Positions 1 to 9,225 of a stretch of 64,000 nt of DNA are shown here, one piece after another. The stretch is from Flavobacterium sp. (GTDB taxonomy: Bacteria; Bacteroidota; Bacteroidia; Flavobacteriales; Flavobacteriaceae): contig JAHEZJ010000004.1 in assembly GCA_023251135.1 (NCBI GenBank), forward strand, positions 94,704-158,703, written 5' to 3'. The stretch's first letter is position 1; each line of letters begins with the position of its first letter. Position numbers and translations under genes: made by a program. The notes beneath the pieces are model-generated. The model saw only the letters and a program-made list of their open reading frames with translations. It ran no database searches and had not been told where the DNA came from.

Positions 1-21
1 TCAGGTATAATATTTCCACTA

Positions 22-518
22 ATGGAAGAAAATCAATTACTGAAAACTAATTTATTTCTTGGCAGACATTTCTGCTTTCAGCTTCTGGCGATGCTGAATT
101 CACCATTTTGTCATCGCATTAACCAATTCGATGATTACGCTAACTTAGGTGATGAGACAAAGATTGCAGAAAAGATGCTATTATTCAACTCAGATCTTAG
201 CTATAAAGTATATATGGGTCGGCTCTGGTAGCAGATGTTTCAAGGAGAGAAACTATGGAGAGAGATTTTAATCTGCATTCCTCTGAAGTGAAAACATATT
301 TTACTCTTAACGGACAACACACTGTAAAAATCGATGACTAAATATTATCAAAAGTTTCTTACGCTAAAATTAAAATGATCAGAAAAATTGAAGGAAAAGA
401 TGTTCTAACGGATTATAGTGTAAAATATGATGATAACTATGTTAAGATAAATGGAAAATGGCTTATCAAGGACAGGGTTGCAAATTTTGTTGTAGTAAAG
501 TCAAATAATTTGCCCTAA
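22..518 (+). pseudogene. Broken NTF2/SnoaL-like protein gene
   Basis: The first 69 codons read as the N-terminal helical part of a SnoaL/NTF2-like small protein (INQFDDYANLGDETKIAEKM). The frame breaks at about 217-225. The downstream frame continues the same fold from 225 (LVADVSRRETMERDFNLHSS), has an in-frame stop near 340, then goes on to a typical family ending with a Y-V-K-I-N-G-K-W-L-I-K segment before the final stop at 516-518. One frameshift plus one nonsense codon indicate a decayed gene. Family members are small alpha+beta barrels of varied function, so no substrate is proposed. The family call rests on the pattern of the joined translation. Confidence 0.55.
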
Positions 519-870
519 TTATAAAAATTGAAGTTAAAATATAGCCTGAACTAAAAAAGCGGGCACCAAAAAAGTAATTCCTCGCCACGGCCGGAAATGC
601 ATTTTTGCGGTTAAAATTGGTACGTCCCTTTGTCAAAATGCACCACTCCACAATTCCCTTTCCTTACATTTTACCAACAAATTGAGACATTATTGTGTGA
701 GACATTCTTTATCTCAATAATTAGGTGTGCAAGGACTTATTTTCTTTTCACACATCGACCAAAAAAAAGAAGTAAAAGAACATCGCCTGATTAGTATTCT
801 CTTTTTAATATTTGATAAATTTGCTTAATAATGTGAATTTCCGAAAGAAAGTAAATAAATTAAACTAAGT
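519..870. other. Gene-free stretch upstream of doxX
   Basis: No convincing ORF, RNA or repeat is visible in this AT-rich 350 bp between the NTF2-like pseudogene and the DoxX gene. It presumably carries the promoter of the DoxX/ChrA pair, but no clear Bacteroidota -33/-7 pair with correct spacing could be fixed by eye. Confidence 0.4.
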
Positions 871-1305
871 ATGATATTATCCAGGATAATTAAGACAGAT
901 CTCTCAAAAACCACCGTGCTTATCCGTCTAATGGTAGGTATGGTATTTCTTTCAGAGGGTATTCAGAAATTTTTATTTCCTGCTATTCGTGGTGCAGGAC
1001 GGTTTGAAAAAATTGGTTTGACATCGCCTGAATTTTTAGGAAGTTTTGTTGGTACTTTTGAAATCGCCTGTGGAATACTTATCCTTATTGGACTTTTGAC
1101 AAGATTGGCAAGTATCCCACTTATTATTATAATGCTTGTAGCAATTGCGACAACCAAATCGGAAGTTTTAGCAGAAAAAGGTTTTTGGGAAATGATGCAT
1201 GGAAGCCGTACAGACTGGGCGATGCTGTTGGGCAGTATCTTTTTGTTGATCAAAGGCGGTGGCCTATGGTCGGTGGACAAAACTGTGGCAAAAAATGAAG
1301 CATAA
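871..1305 (+). CDS. DoxX family membrane protein
   Basis: A 144-residue protein with about four hydrophobic segments and the DoxX pattern near the N-terminus (VLIRLMVGMVFLSEGIQKFL), then F-x-x-F-V-G-T-F-E-I-x-C-G in the middle. DoxX proteins are small inner-membrane proteins linked to quinone and redox metabolism; the substrate here is unknown. The ATG at 871 is used. The stop overlaps the start of the chromate transporter gene by 11 bp, so the two are probably translationally coupled. Length is normal for the family. Family assignment is secure; physiological role is not. Confidence 0.85.
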   Translation: MILSRIIKTDLSKTTVLIRLMVGMVFLSEGIQKFLFPAIRGAGRFEKIGLTSPEFLGSFVGTFEIACGILILIGLLTRLASIPLIIIMLVAIATTKSEVLAEKGFWEMMHGSRTDWAMLLGSIFLLIKGGGLWSVDKTVAKNEA

Positions 1306-2425
1306 TGCAACTTTAAAAGACATCGCCAAACTTTTTCTAAAACTGGGCATTATTGGTTTTGGTGGCCCCGCTGCACATATTGCAATGATGCAGGACGAAG
1401 TGGTTATAAAAAGAAAATGGTTCACCGAGCAACATTTTTTGGACTTGGTTGGTGCAACCAACTTAATCCCTGGGCCCAACAGCACGGAAATGGCAATCCA
1501 CATCGGACACGAAAAAGGTGGTTGGAAAGGTTTGATAATCGCAGGTCTTTGCTTCATTTTACCAGCCGTTTTTATAACAGGATTTTTCGCTTATCTCTAC
1601 AAACAGTACGGCCAAATCCCCGAAGTACAGCCTTTTATTTACGGAATAAAACCTGCCATTATCGCCATCATATTGGGAGCAATTTTTCCATTGGCTAAAA
1701 AATCTTTAAAATCGGCAGAACTCATCATCATCGGATTACTTGTTTTGGCTGGAGCATTATTGAGTATCTACGAAATCTATCTGATGTTTGGAGCAGGATT
1801 CTTGGCTTTGCTTTTGGCTTATCTGCGAAACAGTAAGCAAAATAATATCAATGGTTTTCTGCCATTCACTTTATTGCAGATAACAAATACAGTCCCACTT
1901 TCAGTAGCCAATGCAAACCTATTTTGGATTTTTCTAAAAATCGGCGCTATACTTTACGGAAGCGGTTATGTTTTGTTTGCATTTCTCGACACAGAATTAG
2001 TTTCGACAGGGTTCTTAACAAGACAGCAATTAATTGATGCCATTGCGGTTGGACAATTCACACCCGGACCCGTTTTTTCATCAGTTACATTTATTGGTTA
2101 TCAAATTAACGGTTGGTCAGGAGCTATCGTTTCTACAATCGCAATATTTTTGCCATCATTTGCTTTTGTCGCATTGCTCAACCCAATTGTAAAGAAAATG
2201 CGAAATTCAAAACTATTCTCTGCATTTTTAGACGCAGTTAATGTGGCTTCGGTAGCTATAATTATAGCCGCTTGTTTTGATATGGGTAAAGAGACTATTA
2301 CGGATTGGCGAACAGTTTTAATTGCAGTTTTAAGTATAACGATTGCATTTGGATACAAGAAATTGAATAGTGCTTTTGTAGTTTTAGGAGGTTCTTTGTT
2401 GGGTTATTTGTTGTTCCAATTTTAA
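1295..2425 (+). CDS. chrA: Chromate transporter ChrA, two-domain form
   Basis: A polytopic inner-membrane protein of about 376 residues with two tandem CHR domains. The first carries GIIGFGGPAAHIAMM and GATNLIPGPNSTEMAIHIG. The second carries the matching A-V-G-Q-F-T-P-G-P-V-F-S-S-V segment. Long-chain CHR proteins export chromate, usually driven by the proton gradient. An upstream in-frame ATG exists at 1259, but the ATG at 1295 gives the usual N-terminus (MKHNATLKDIAKLFLKLG) and only an 11-bp overlap with the DoxX gene, so it is preferred. The partner suggests co-expression under oxidative or oxyanion stress (inference). Confidence 0.9.
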   Translation: MKHNATLKDIAKLFLKLGIIGFGGPAAHIAMMQDEVVIKRKWFTEQHFLDLVGATNLIPGPNSTEMAIHIGHEKGGWKGLIIAGLCFILPAVFITGFFAYLYKQYGQIPEVQPFIYGIKPAIIAIILGAIFPLAKKSLKSAELIIIGLLVLAGALLSIYEIYLMFGAGFLALLLAYLRNSKQNNINGFLPFTLLQITNTVPLSVANANLFWIFLKIGAILYGSGYVLFAFLDTELVSTGFLTRQQLIDAIAVGQFTPGPVFSSVTFIGYQINGWSGAIVSTIAIFLPSFAFVALLNPIVKKMRNSKLFSAFLDAVNVASVAIIIAACFDMGKETITDWRTVLIAVLSITIAFGYKKLNSAFVVLGGSLLGYLLFQF

Positions 2426-2437
2426 AATGTCCCTATT

Positions 2438-2986
2438 CTAAAATGATAAAAATTCAATCTCCGACTTTTTATCCATGAGCTCCCAGCCATCATCTGTTAG
2501 TATAAAATAGACTTCATGATTGAGTGTATCTTTCAAACCATTTTTAATGGCAGCAGCAAAAACATTCTTTCTTCGAATTGTAGTATATTCTACAATTGCC
2601 TTATTACCAGTGCTCATAATTCTGATTTCCTTAATTGCTCCAAATTCTTCATCAGCTACTTTTACACGCTGAATTTTATGTTCTTTATCAACTTTAGGTG
2701 TAGGCATTAAATACGGTTTTGCTGCAGGAGTAAAACTCACAAACGAAGTTGTATCTCCAAGTTTCTTGCTTTGAAGCACTTTTACAAATCCTTTTTCTAC
2801 GAGACCGGATTTAAAAATGGTATAAGCATGCGCGGGATCGCCACAAAAAATATCATGGTCTACAATAATTGGATAATGATTTTTTTCCAGAATAATGGCA
2901 GTAGCCAATTTCTTATCCAGTTTTTTAGACTCACAGCCTGTGATTATTAAAATCACTGTAGTTAAAATATATGATAGCTTTTTCAT
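2438..2986 (-). CDS. Hypothetical lipoprotein
   Basis: A 182-residue protein starting with a lipoprotein signal (MKKLSYILTTVILIITGC), with Cys18 as the likely lipidation site, so it is expected in the cell envelope. The rest is a mix of beta strands and helices with no recognised catalytic motif. It is the last gene of a minus-strand run that begins near 5693 and is convergent with chrA, 12 bp away. Function not recognised. Confidence 0.75.
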   Translation of the reverse strand: MKKLSYILTTVILIITGCESKKLDKKLATAIILEKNHYPIIVDHDIFCGDPAHAYTIFKSGLVEKGFVKVLQSKKLGDTTSFVSFTPAAKPYLMPTPKVDKEHKIQRVKVADEEFGAIKEIRIMSTGNKAIVEYTTIRRKNVFAAAIKNGLKDTLNHEVYFILTDDGWELMDKKSEIEFLSF

Positions 2987-3016
2987 GTTTTTAAATTTTA
3001 AATTAGTAATATTTTA

Positions 3017-3697
3017 TTAATATTCTTTGATTTGTTTGATCATGCGTTCCAATGTTTCAATTGCTATTTGCTTATCCCTTTCTTCAAAAACATATGCCTT
3101 GCTGCGCATGGCATTATAAGACAGATCTGTTTTATTTGGAGTGGATAAAAAAGGGACTATGGTTTTAAATAAATGATTCATTGATTTTGAAATAAGAATT
3201 TTTAATTCATCGGATGCCCTTAAAATTAAGGCTGTTTGATCAGTTGAAAGTTTGCATAAAACTTTACCAGAAATGCCATTCATTACTACAGGGCTATTTG
3301 TTTTCCTTTCGATAATTTGGAAAGGTGCCGTTAAATAGTTTGCGAATCTTGATTCTACAAAAATTATTAATTCATTCAAACAGGATATTAAAGTAGTTGT
3401 TACTTCTTTTAGACTATCTCTGTGTAAATCATTACTTTTAGTTATTTCTGTGATTTTATCTAAAAGAAATAGTAATGTAGAATAATAATTTCCAACTAAG
3501 ATTTTTATCTGTTTCTCCTTAGTAAGTGAAAAAACCTGTATAGTAAACTGTGACTGAATAAAAAATGTTTGTTCATTCGCTTTTTCAATAATCTCTCGGG
3601 ATTGAATTGGAGAAATCATAGTAAGATCGGTCTTGTTGGGATTAAGGGTTGAAGTAACCGTTAAGTCCATCCATTCTAAAAGATAGGTTTGAGTCAT
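3017..3697 (-). CDS. Hypothetical protein, mostly helical
   Basis: A 226-residue soluble protein with no signal peptide, rich in predicted amphipathic helix and in Lys, Glu and Ser. No known motif was recognised. The peptide segment NKTDLT/NKTDLS occurs twice (near residues 21 and 190), hinting at an internal duplication. It lies 30 bp upstream of the lipoprotein gene and 109 bp downstream of the AraC-type regulator, all on the minus strand, so it may belong to that regulator's operon. Confidence 0.65.
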   Translation of the reverse strand: MTQTYLLEWMDLTVTSTLNPNKTDLTMISPIQSREIIEKANEQTFFIQSQFTIQVFSLTKEKQIKILVGNYYSTLLFLLDKITEITKSNDLHRDSLKEVTTTLISCLNELIIFVESRFANYLTAPFQIIERKTNSPVVMNGISGKVLCKLSTDQTALILRASDELKILISKSMNHLFKTIVPFLSTPNKTDLSYNAMRSKAYVFEERDKQIAIETLERMIKQIKEY

Positions 3698-3806
3698 TTC
3701 TTTTACTTTTATTTAGTAAATATTTCTCTCGAATTGTAATCGACAGTACTCTAAATCAATGCTTATAGAACATTCTTAACCCGCTCAAAACATGTGTTGT
3801 TAATAT

Positions 3807-4667
3807 TTAATTAGAATTTAATCGTAAACGGTATTCGGAAGGAGACAGGGAAGTATGCTTCTTAAAAAAAGTACTGAAAAAAGAAGTATTGGCAAATTTC
3901 AGTTCTTCTGAAATATATAAAATGGTTAAATCATTATTTTGAAGCAGGATTTTGGCCTCCAGAATAATTGCATTCTCAATGCATTGTTTCGCTGTGATCT
4001 CCGTAACCTGTTTGACAGTTTTAGTAAGATGCCCTGCAGTAACATTTAGGATATTTGCATAGAATTTTACACTGTGTTCTTTTCGGCAGTTTAGTTCTAA
4101 TAACCTAAAAAAATGGATAACTATTTTTTCATTTCCAGTATGTTTGACATTATCATACCAAGATGACCGATAATATGTTCCAGCCAGTTCATAAAGGAAA
4201 AGATTAAAACTCAAAAGCAATGTTTCCTTTTTCAAAATATTCTTATTTGAACTTCTGACCTTACTATTGATTAATTTAAGCAGATCTACAAGTAATCCAA
4301 TTTCTTTATTTTTGAGAAAAATCTTGGAAGTATTTTTTGCAATAAAAAATTCAAAATATCCTATGTGCGGCCATCTTATACTATTAGTAAAAGCAAACTC
4401 CGAAGAGAATGAAAGCTGGCAAATCTGCAATTGATTGCTCATTATTAAAACTTCACAAATAGACTTTTTTGGAATAACGATTAGTTCGTTGATAAATAAA
4501 TGAATCTTTTTACTGTTGACCAACAGGCATACTGCTCCGGAATTTATAATCAAAACGGTAAATCGATTCAATATAATTGATTCTTTAAAAGCAATTCTGG
4601 AGGAGAACGTTTCGAAGATGTAGACTTGTATGCCTGATGGGTTATATTTTGATTTTAGAGATGCCAA
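3807..4667 (-). CDS. AraC-family transcriptional regulator
   Basis: A 286-residue protein. Residues about 185-286 form an AraC/XylS double HTH: an ALNVTAGHLTKTVKQVT-like first helix pair (NILNVTAGHLTK), an inter-domain helix, then ELKFANTSFFSTFFKKHTSLSPSEYR, typical of the second HTH and family signature. The N-terminal 180 residues look like the cupin-type sensing domain. No in-frame ATG exists before residue about 107, so the start appears to be the TTG at 4667; an upstream in-frame stop excludes a longer ATG form. It sits inside a minus-strand run of envelope genes that it may regulate (inference). Confidence 0.85.
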   Translation of the reverse strand: MASLKSKYNPSGIQVYIFETFSSRIAFKESIILNRFTVLIINSGAVCLLVNSKKIHLFINELIVIPKKSICEVLIMSNQLQICQLSFSSEFAFTNSIRWPHIGYFEFFIAKNTSKIFLKNKEIGLLVDLLKLINSKVRSSNKNILKKETLLLSFNLFLYELAGTYYRSSWYDNVKHTGNEKIVIHFFRLLELNCRKEHSVKFYANILNVTAGHLTKTVKQVTEITAKQCIENAIILEAKILLQNNDLTILYISEELKFANTSFFSTFFKKHTSLSPSEYRLRLNSN

Positions 4668-4710
4668 AATAAGCGCTTTAAAATGTTTGATTTAATTGTT
4701 CTAGTAAGTA

Positions 4711-4959
4711 TTACTTTTCGAATAATCTGGCCATCAATGAAATGCAAACGAACAATAAATTTGAAATGCCGTTTACAAAAAATAGATATGCCAATTTTCT
4801 GGGAGAATCAGTTTTTATCCCGCCATCGGTTAAATAGCCTATTATTTCATCATAGGATAAAAGATCTATGATGAAATAAAGGCTCACAATATTGAAAAGA
4901 ATCAAAAACACGCAATACACATATTTCAATTGTTTTTCAATCGACTCAGTTATATACAT
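4711..4959 (-). CDS. Small two-helix membrane protein
   Basis: An 82-residue protein with two clear hydrophobic segments (YVYCVFLILFNIVSLYFII and about residues 60-76). Its ATG lies 3 bp after the stop of the lipoprotein gene upstream, so both are surely co-transcribed. No family recognised. The tight spacing suggests the lipoprotein and this membrane protein act together in the envelope, but there is no sequence clue to the activity. Confidence 0.65.
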   Translation of the reverse strand: MYITESIEKQLKYVYCVFLILFNIVSLYFIIDLLSYDEIIGYLTDGGIKTDSPRKLAYLFFVNGISNLLFVCISLMARLFEK

Positions 4960-4961
4960 AA

Positions 4962-5693
4962 CTATTCTGTTTGGAGATTTTGAATTATGAGTCCTGTCAC
5001 TATTGATTTATTAATCGCAGTTGAAGAATTTGCTACTGCACCTTGTAGCGCTCCAACACGATTTCCAACAGAAGTCTCCCAATCCTTATCTTTGCGTTCT
5101 TTAGCATAATACGATGAATATCTTGCTATAGAGGAAGTCGTGAGAATGATTCTCTTATCCTCATTGCTAAACTGTGTGTTGGATATAACGGAAGCCTCGA
5201 ATGAGACTATGGATTGATGAATGATAGCATATTCATTAGTTTCCCATAACAGTATGGAATCCATAAAGTTGGAAAGAGAAATTTTAGCGGCATTTGTCAT
5301 TGAGGAATTTGCAATCGCCTGCTCTAATTTTATTTGAGGATCATCGACAATTTCTTGAATTTCCTGAAAGTTGCAGGGAAGACTTGTTGCCATATTTAAT
5401 AGATCGTTATTCAGAACCGAGATAGAATCTACTTTTTGGCTGATTTGAGCAATCGTATTGAAAGTATAATTTCCAGACAAGTAAACATCAAGGATGTCAT
5501 TATGTATTTTACCTGCTATGTCATATTCATTAGCTGGATTTTCAGGACTTAGTGTCTGAAGTAGCTTTGCTGTTTTTTTAAATTTATTTTCAATAAGACC
5601 ATCATCTAAAATTTTGGCATTATCAATACTCTCACTGGTACAAGAAACAAGTAGTGATGCTAATACAACTAGCAATAATAAAAGATTTTTCAT
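4962..5693 (-). CDS. Hypothetical lipoprotein with Gly/Ala-rich tail
   Basis: A 243-residue protein with a lipoprotein signal (MKNLLLLLVVLASLLVSC, Cys18). The middle is helical. The tail (about residues 205-243) reads DWETSVGNRVGALQGAVANS and then further small and hydrophobic residues, a pattern seen in short conserved tails of other Bacteroidota lipoproteins. Function not recognised. It is the first gene of the minus-strand run and is divergent from the TPR-HTH regulator gene at 6048, sharing the 354-bp spacer that holds a palindrome. Confidence 0.7.
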   Translation of the reverse strand: MKNLLLLLVVLASLLVSCTSESIDNAKILDDGLIENKFKKTAKLLQTLSPENPANEYDIAGKIHNDILDVYLSGNYTFNTIAQISQKVDSISVLNNDLLNMATSLPCNFQEIQEIVDDPQIKLEQAIANSSMTNAAKISLSNFMDSILLWETNEYAIIHQSIVSFEASVISNTQFSNEDKRIILTTSSIARYSSYYAKERKDKDWETSVGNRVGALQGAVANSSTAINKSIVTGLIIQNLQTE

Positions 5694-6047
5694 GATTAAA
5701 AGTGTTAAATGTAAAGACTGTTTTTTTTTCAGTCAGTTCATTTCACCCGGGTTAGCAGAACTTTAATCCGGCACGATGCCAAATGTTTTTGCTATTGAAT
5801 TCAAGACAAATCTAGAAGTAGAATTTTTGATTTGCAAAACGTTGTATGTGGATTTTCCGAATTTAGGGTATCGATTTTCCGAAAATCGACACACCTTTTT
5901 TAATCAAAAACACACTAATTATCAATACATTACGTTATTACTGATACTGTTTTGAACAAAACACAATATTATATTTACCAAATAGTGTTTTTCGCTGATA
6001 AAAATGCATTTTCACATCAAATAATGTCTCATTTTTTAATTTAACTT
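5694..6047. other. Divergent intergenic region with likely promoters
   Basis: This 354-bp AT-rich spacer separates the minus-strand lipoprotein gene from the plus-strand TPR-HTH regulator. No ORF was supported. It must carry both promoters and contains a 19-nt palindrome at 5871-5889 plus a partial copy of its core about 20 bp upstream (near 5851). Confidence 0.5.
5871..5889. promoter_or_regulatory. Palindromic operator candidate
   Basis: Nine-bp arms TCGATTTTC and GAAAATCGA flank a single C, giving a perfect inverted repeat. A half-site with the same GATTTTCCGAA core lies just upstream. Its place in the spacer between divergent genes, one of which encodes an HTH regulator, makes it a candidate operator. 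The bound protein is unknown. Confidence 0.4.
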
Positions 6048-7736
6048 ATGATTAAAAATTATATATTATTAGTAATTCTTTGCTTTGGAAATCAATTGTA
6101 TGCGCAGGAAATGGAATCGAAAATTTCCGATACGCTTCAAAGAAAAAATTATGATTACCTTTTTGAATGTATAGAAGCTACGGCTGAGGATAAAATAAAA
6201 CAAGCATATTATCTTCAATACTTTTTGAACAAGGCAAAAACGGATAAAAATTCCAAGGAAATTGTAAATGGATATAAAAATTTTTTATTCTATTCTTCTG
6301 AAAAATTAAAATTGGTATATGCTGACAGTATGATTTATACTGCTAAAAAAGCCAATGATAATGCTCTTATTGGCTCTGCTTATCTTTCAAAAGGAATTGT
6401 TTACTATGGACAGAAAAAACATAAACATGCTCTTGATAATTATCTTGCAGCCGATAATTATATTTCGAAAACCAGCGACAAGTATCTAACTTATAAAGTT
6501 AAATATAATATTGCAGGTGTAAAGTATTATCTCGGATTCTATGATGAGGCAATTTCTCTCTATACCGAATGCATTGATTATTTTAAAGAAAAGAATTCAA
6601 GAGCATATTTGAATTCATTGCATTTACTTGGTTTGTGTTATAACAGAATTGGTAATTACGGCTTATGTTCTGAAATAAATGAAAAGGGTATTCAGGAAGG
6701 AATAAGATTAGACAATAATGAAATGAAAGATTACTTCATTCATTCAGAAGGTATTAATCAATATTTTAAAAATAATTATACCTCAGCTATAAAAAAGATT
6801 GCCTATTCAATTCCGACCATAAATAAAAACAAGGATTTTGCAAATGAATCTGTTGGTTATTTTTACATTGGAAAAAGCTATTGGGATCTCCATAAACCAG
6901 AAATGGCTTTGCTGTATTTTTTAAAAGTTGATAAGATTTTTGATGATAAAGGATATATACGTCCCGACTTGCGTCAGAACTATGAACTGATTATCAAATA
7001 TTATAAATCTAAAAACAACTTGCAGAAACAGCTTTATTACATTGAGAAATTACTTAAAGCAGACAGTGTGCTGGATAATAGGTTTAGATATCTTTCCGGC
7101 AGAGTTCGCAAAGTGTATGATACAAAAGTCTTACTAAAAGAGAAGCAGGATATTGAAGATTTATTTAATAAGAGGAAGTATAATGATTTTATTTTTACTG
7201 CTATCGTAGTAGTATTATTTTTAATCGTATCATTCATTGCTTACAGGCATATCAGAAATAAGAATGTTTACAGGCAAAAATTTGAGGAATTGATGGCAAA
7301 AAACGAGGCTGTTTCTAAAGTAGAATTCAGAAATGAAAATAAAGGAATTGGAAATATAAATAAAGATACTGTTGCAGATATACTTAAACAATTGGAAAAA
7401 TTCGAAAAAGATAAAAAATTTCTAGCAAAGGACCTGACTTCCGCAAAGCTTGCTGCAATCTTCAATTCCAATTCAAAATATTTATCAAAGATAATTTATC
7501 AATACAGAGGAAAGAAATTTGTGAGATACATTGCTGATCTTAAAATCAATTATCTAATAAAGTTGTTAAAAGAGGATAGTAAAATAAGGAAATATTCCAA
7601 TAGTGCATTGGCTGAAGAAGTTGGCTTTAGCAGTACTAAAACATTTACTCAGGCTTTTTTTGCAGAAGCTGGCTGTCCAACGTCTTATTTCATTGAAGAA
7701 CTAAATAAGATGTCTCAGGAAAATAAGATTCTTTGA
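6048..7736 (+). CDS. TPR sensor with cytoplasmic AraC-type HTH
   Basis: A 562-residue membrane regulator of a type common in Flavobacteriia. An N-terminal signal (first 19 residues, cut after YAQ) leads into several TPR-like helical repeats (about residues 90-340), then one membrane segment (about residues 377-400, FIFTAIVVVLFLIVSFIAYR), then a C-terminal AraC-type DNA-binding domain (about residues 470-562) ending in SALAEEVGFSSTKTFTQAFF. The TPRs are thus outside the cytoplasm and the HTH inside. It is divergent from the lipoprotein gene at 5693, a likely target. The signal sensed is unknown. Confidence 0.85.
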   Translation: MIKNYILLVILCFGNQLYAQEMESKISDTLQRKNYDYLFECIEATAEDKIKQAYYLQYFLNKAKTDKNSKEIVNGYKNFLFYSSEKLKLVYADSMIYTAKKANDNALIGSAYLSKGIVYYGQKKHKHALDNYLAADNYISKTSDKYLTYKVKYNIAGVKYYLGFYDEAISLYTECIDYFKEKNSRAYLNSLHLLGLCYNRIGNYGLCSEINEKGIQEGIRLDNNEMKDYFIHSEGINQYFKNNYTSAIKKIAYSIPTINKNKDFANESVGYFYIGKSYWDLHKPEMALLYFLKVDKIFDDKGYIRPDLRQNYELIIKYYKSKNNLQKQLYYIEKLLKADSVLDNRFRYLSGRVRKVYDTKVLLKEKQDIEDLFNKRKYNDFIFTAIVVVLFLIVSFIAYRHIRNKNVYRQKFEELMAKNEAVSKVEFRNENKGIGNINKDTVADILKQLEKFEKDKKFLAKDLTSAKLAAIFNSNSKYLSKIIYQYRGKKFVRYIADLKINYLIKLLKEDSKIRKYSNSALAEEVGFSSTKTFTQAFFAEAGCPTSYFIEELNKMSQENKIL

Positions 7737-7850
7737 ATAAATAATTCCTATAATAATTATGAATTAAAAACGTTTTTAATTTTTGCAGCAAAGTTGCAAT
7801 ATAACAAGCAAAGTTTTATTTTCGCTGCCTTAATTTAATAAAAACATATC

Positions 7851-8027
7851 ATGAAAGATTTAGTAGCTAAAATAAACGCCGAAATCGAAACATTTAAAAC
7901 AGAATCGGATTCACTAATTGAAAAAGGTGTTAAAGCAGCTGGAGCGAGAGCTCGTAAATCAACTTTAGAAATTGAAAAACTATTAAAAGAGTTTAGAAAA
8001 GTTTCTATCGAGGAGTCGAAAAAATAA
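7851..8027 (+). CDS. Histone H1-like protein (Hc1 family)
   Basis: A 58-residue Lys/Glu-rich helical protein (MKDLVAKINAEIETFKTESD, then GVKAAGARARKSTLEIEKLL, ending EESKK). This matches the small Bacteroidota proteins usually annotated as histone H1-like, often encoded near stress or stationary-phase genes. It probably binds nucleic acid and affects nucleoid structure (family knowledge; activity not proven). The start is the ATG at 7851 after an A-rich leader, and a strong terminator follows. A second copy of its last 21 codons lies at 9370-9435. Confidence 0.8.
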   Translation: MKDLVAKINAEIETFKTESDSLIEKGVKAAGARARKSTLEIEKLLKEFRKVSIEESKK

Positions 8028-8047
8028 TTTCAATCTTTACTTTACTT

Positions 8048-8084
8048 AAAAAGCCTTTCCGATTTTTCCGAAAAGGCTTTTTTT
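8048..8084 (+). terminator. Rho-independent terminator of the histone-like gene
   Basis: AAAAAGCCTTT pairs with AAAGGCTTTTT around a short loop, with the inner CG pairs extending the stem past one mismatch, followed by a run of T. It lies 20 bp after the stop at 8027. Confidence 0.8.
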
Positions 8085-8216
8085 GTAATAAGTAAATTTA
8101 TTATGACTCTTGTAATAGATCTTAATAAATCTGTAAGTAATTTTAATCTCTGAGATTCTAACGTTAATAAAAGTAACAATTAGAACTTAAAAGAATAATT
8201 GCTATTATCTGTTTGG

Positions 8217-8765
8217 TTATCGGATGTTATCGACAGTTTCTAACTTTAGAGATTCACTAAATTTTACATGCTTTTCAATTTTTGGCCTCCATTTGTCTTG
8301 TGTTGACATAGTATCGCAAATTTTTTCATGAAAATAAACCTGAAACCATGTCTTTTTATGGAACTCACAAACATTCTGATATGTTTTTTCAGAATGTATC
8401 ATTAACTTCAGAATAAATTCTTCTTTAGGTTCTCTGTGATTGTTTATGACTTGACTTAAACTTACTGGAGTTATATCAATATCTTTTGCAAAACTACTTC
8501 TCTTATTGTAAATAGTATCAATATATGCCGATAAGAATTCTGAAAAATAGTGGTGATTATCATAAGTCGGTTTGCTTATATAAGCTTCCATTTTTAATTT
8601 TAATTGTAATAGTTTGGCACGAATAACCTGATCTATGGGTAAGTTTTTAATTCGTTGTAAACGTGCTTCCATTAAAGCCGCTCCATCAGTATCACGTTCT
8701 GAATTTGATTTGTATCTTGAATCTACTCCAAATTCAATATCTTCAATATTTACTTTCTTATTCAT
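8217..8765 (-). CDS. HTH (XRE-like) protein, putative antitoxin
   Basis: A 182-residue soluble protein with an XRE-like helix-turn-helix around residues 90-125 (SSFAKDIDITPVSLSQVINN) between helical N- and C-terminal parts. Its start overlaps the stop of the upstream GNAT-like gene by 8 bp, so the two form a translationally coupled pair. An HTH protein paired with a small acetyltransferase-like protein is a common layout of toxin-antitoxin modules, with the HTH protein as antitoxin and autorepressor. That role is inferred from layout only; no known family was identified for this protein. Confidence 0.65.
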   Translation of the reverse strand: MNKKVNIEDIEFGVDSRYKSNSERDTDGAALMEARLQRIKNLPIDQVIRAKLLQLKLKMEAYISKPTYDNHHYFSEFLSAYIDTIYNKRSSFAKDIDITPVSLSQVINNHREPKEEFILKLMIHSEKTYQNVCEFHKKTWFQVYFHEKICDTMSTQDKWRPKIEKHVKFSESLKLETVDNIR

Positions 8766-9225
8766 TATCGTATGTGTTTATCAAGTTTAAAATTTCTGGA
8801 ACCTCAAGACTCAAAGTCATTCCGGTTATATTCATATTGTATTTGTCGATATAATGCTGGGCAATATTACTTTTTGGTTTGAGTGATACGCAGGCTAACT
8901 CTGCATATTCTGCTACTGCAATTTTCGCAGCATGGGTAATTAAGTTTGCAGCAATATTATCAAATTTCTTATTCGTACCTTTATTTTCTAATGAAACCGT
9001 TAATAGTCTAATATGGATTCTCCATTCCTGAGGTATTCTTTCCAAAGAAATAATTCCTAGAATATCATTTGAATTGATAATTTTTAACTTATAGATTTCA
9101 TAAGCCTTTTCAGTCTTCCAATCGAAAAAATAGCGTTTTTTATCTATAGACTTAAAATCAATATCTTCTACTGGCAGAATTTCTACATTATAAATTTTCC
9201 CCGAAGAAGTTTCTTGAATTGTCAT
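8758..9225 (-). CDS. GNAT-like acetyltransferase fold protein, putative toxin
   Basis: A 155-residue protein. The order of elements fits a GNAT fold: strand ILGIISLER, strand HIRLLTVS followed by a loop and helix with NKGTNKKFDNIAANLITHAA, then a late strand and helix before IAQHYIDKYNMNITG. The acetyl-CoA loop lacks a canonical R/Q-x-x-G-x-G/A, so catalysis is uncertain. It is the first gene of the pair with the HTH gene and lies within a region bracketed by histone-like 3' ends. Toxin function is a guess from context. Confidence 0.55.
   Translation of the reverse strand: MTIQETSSGKIYNVEILPVEDIDFKSIDKKRYFFDWKTEKAYEIYKLKIINSNDILGIISLERIPQEWRIHIRLLTVSLENKGTNKKFDNIAANLITHAAKIAVAEYAELACVSLKPKSNIAQHYIDKYNMNITGMTLSLEVPEILNLINTYDNE

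Noticed and set aside
466-651. Minus-strand 61-codon frame overlapping the pseudogene end
   Set aside because: Low-complexity translation, no start context and no similarity recognised.
8217-9225. Res-Xre type toxin-antitoxin
   Set aside because: The partner of the HTH protein has a GNAT-like, not RES-like, sequence.
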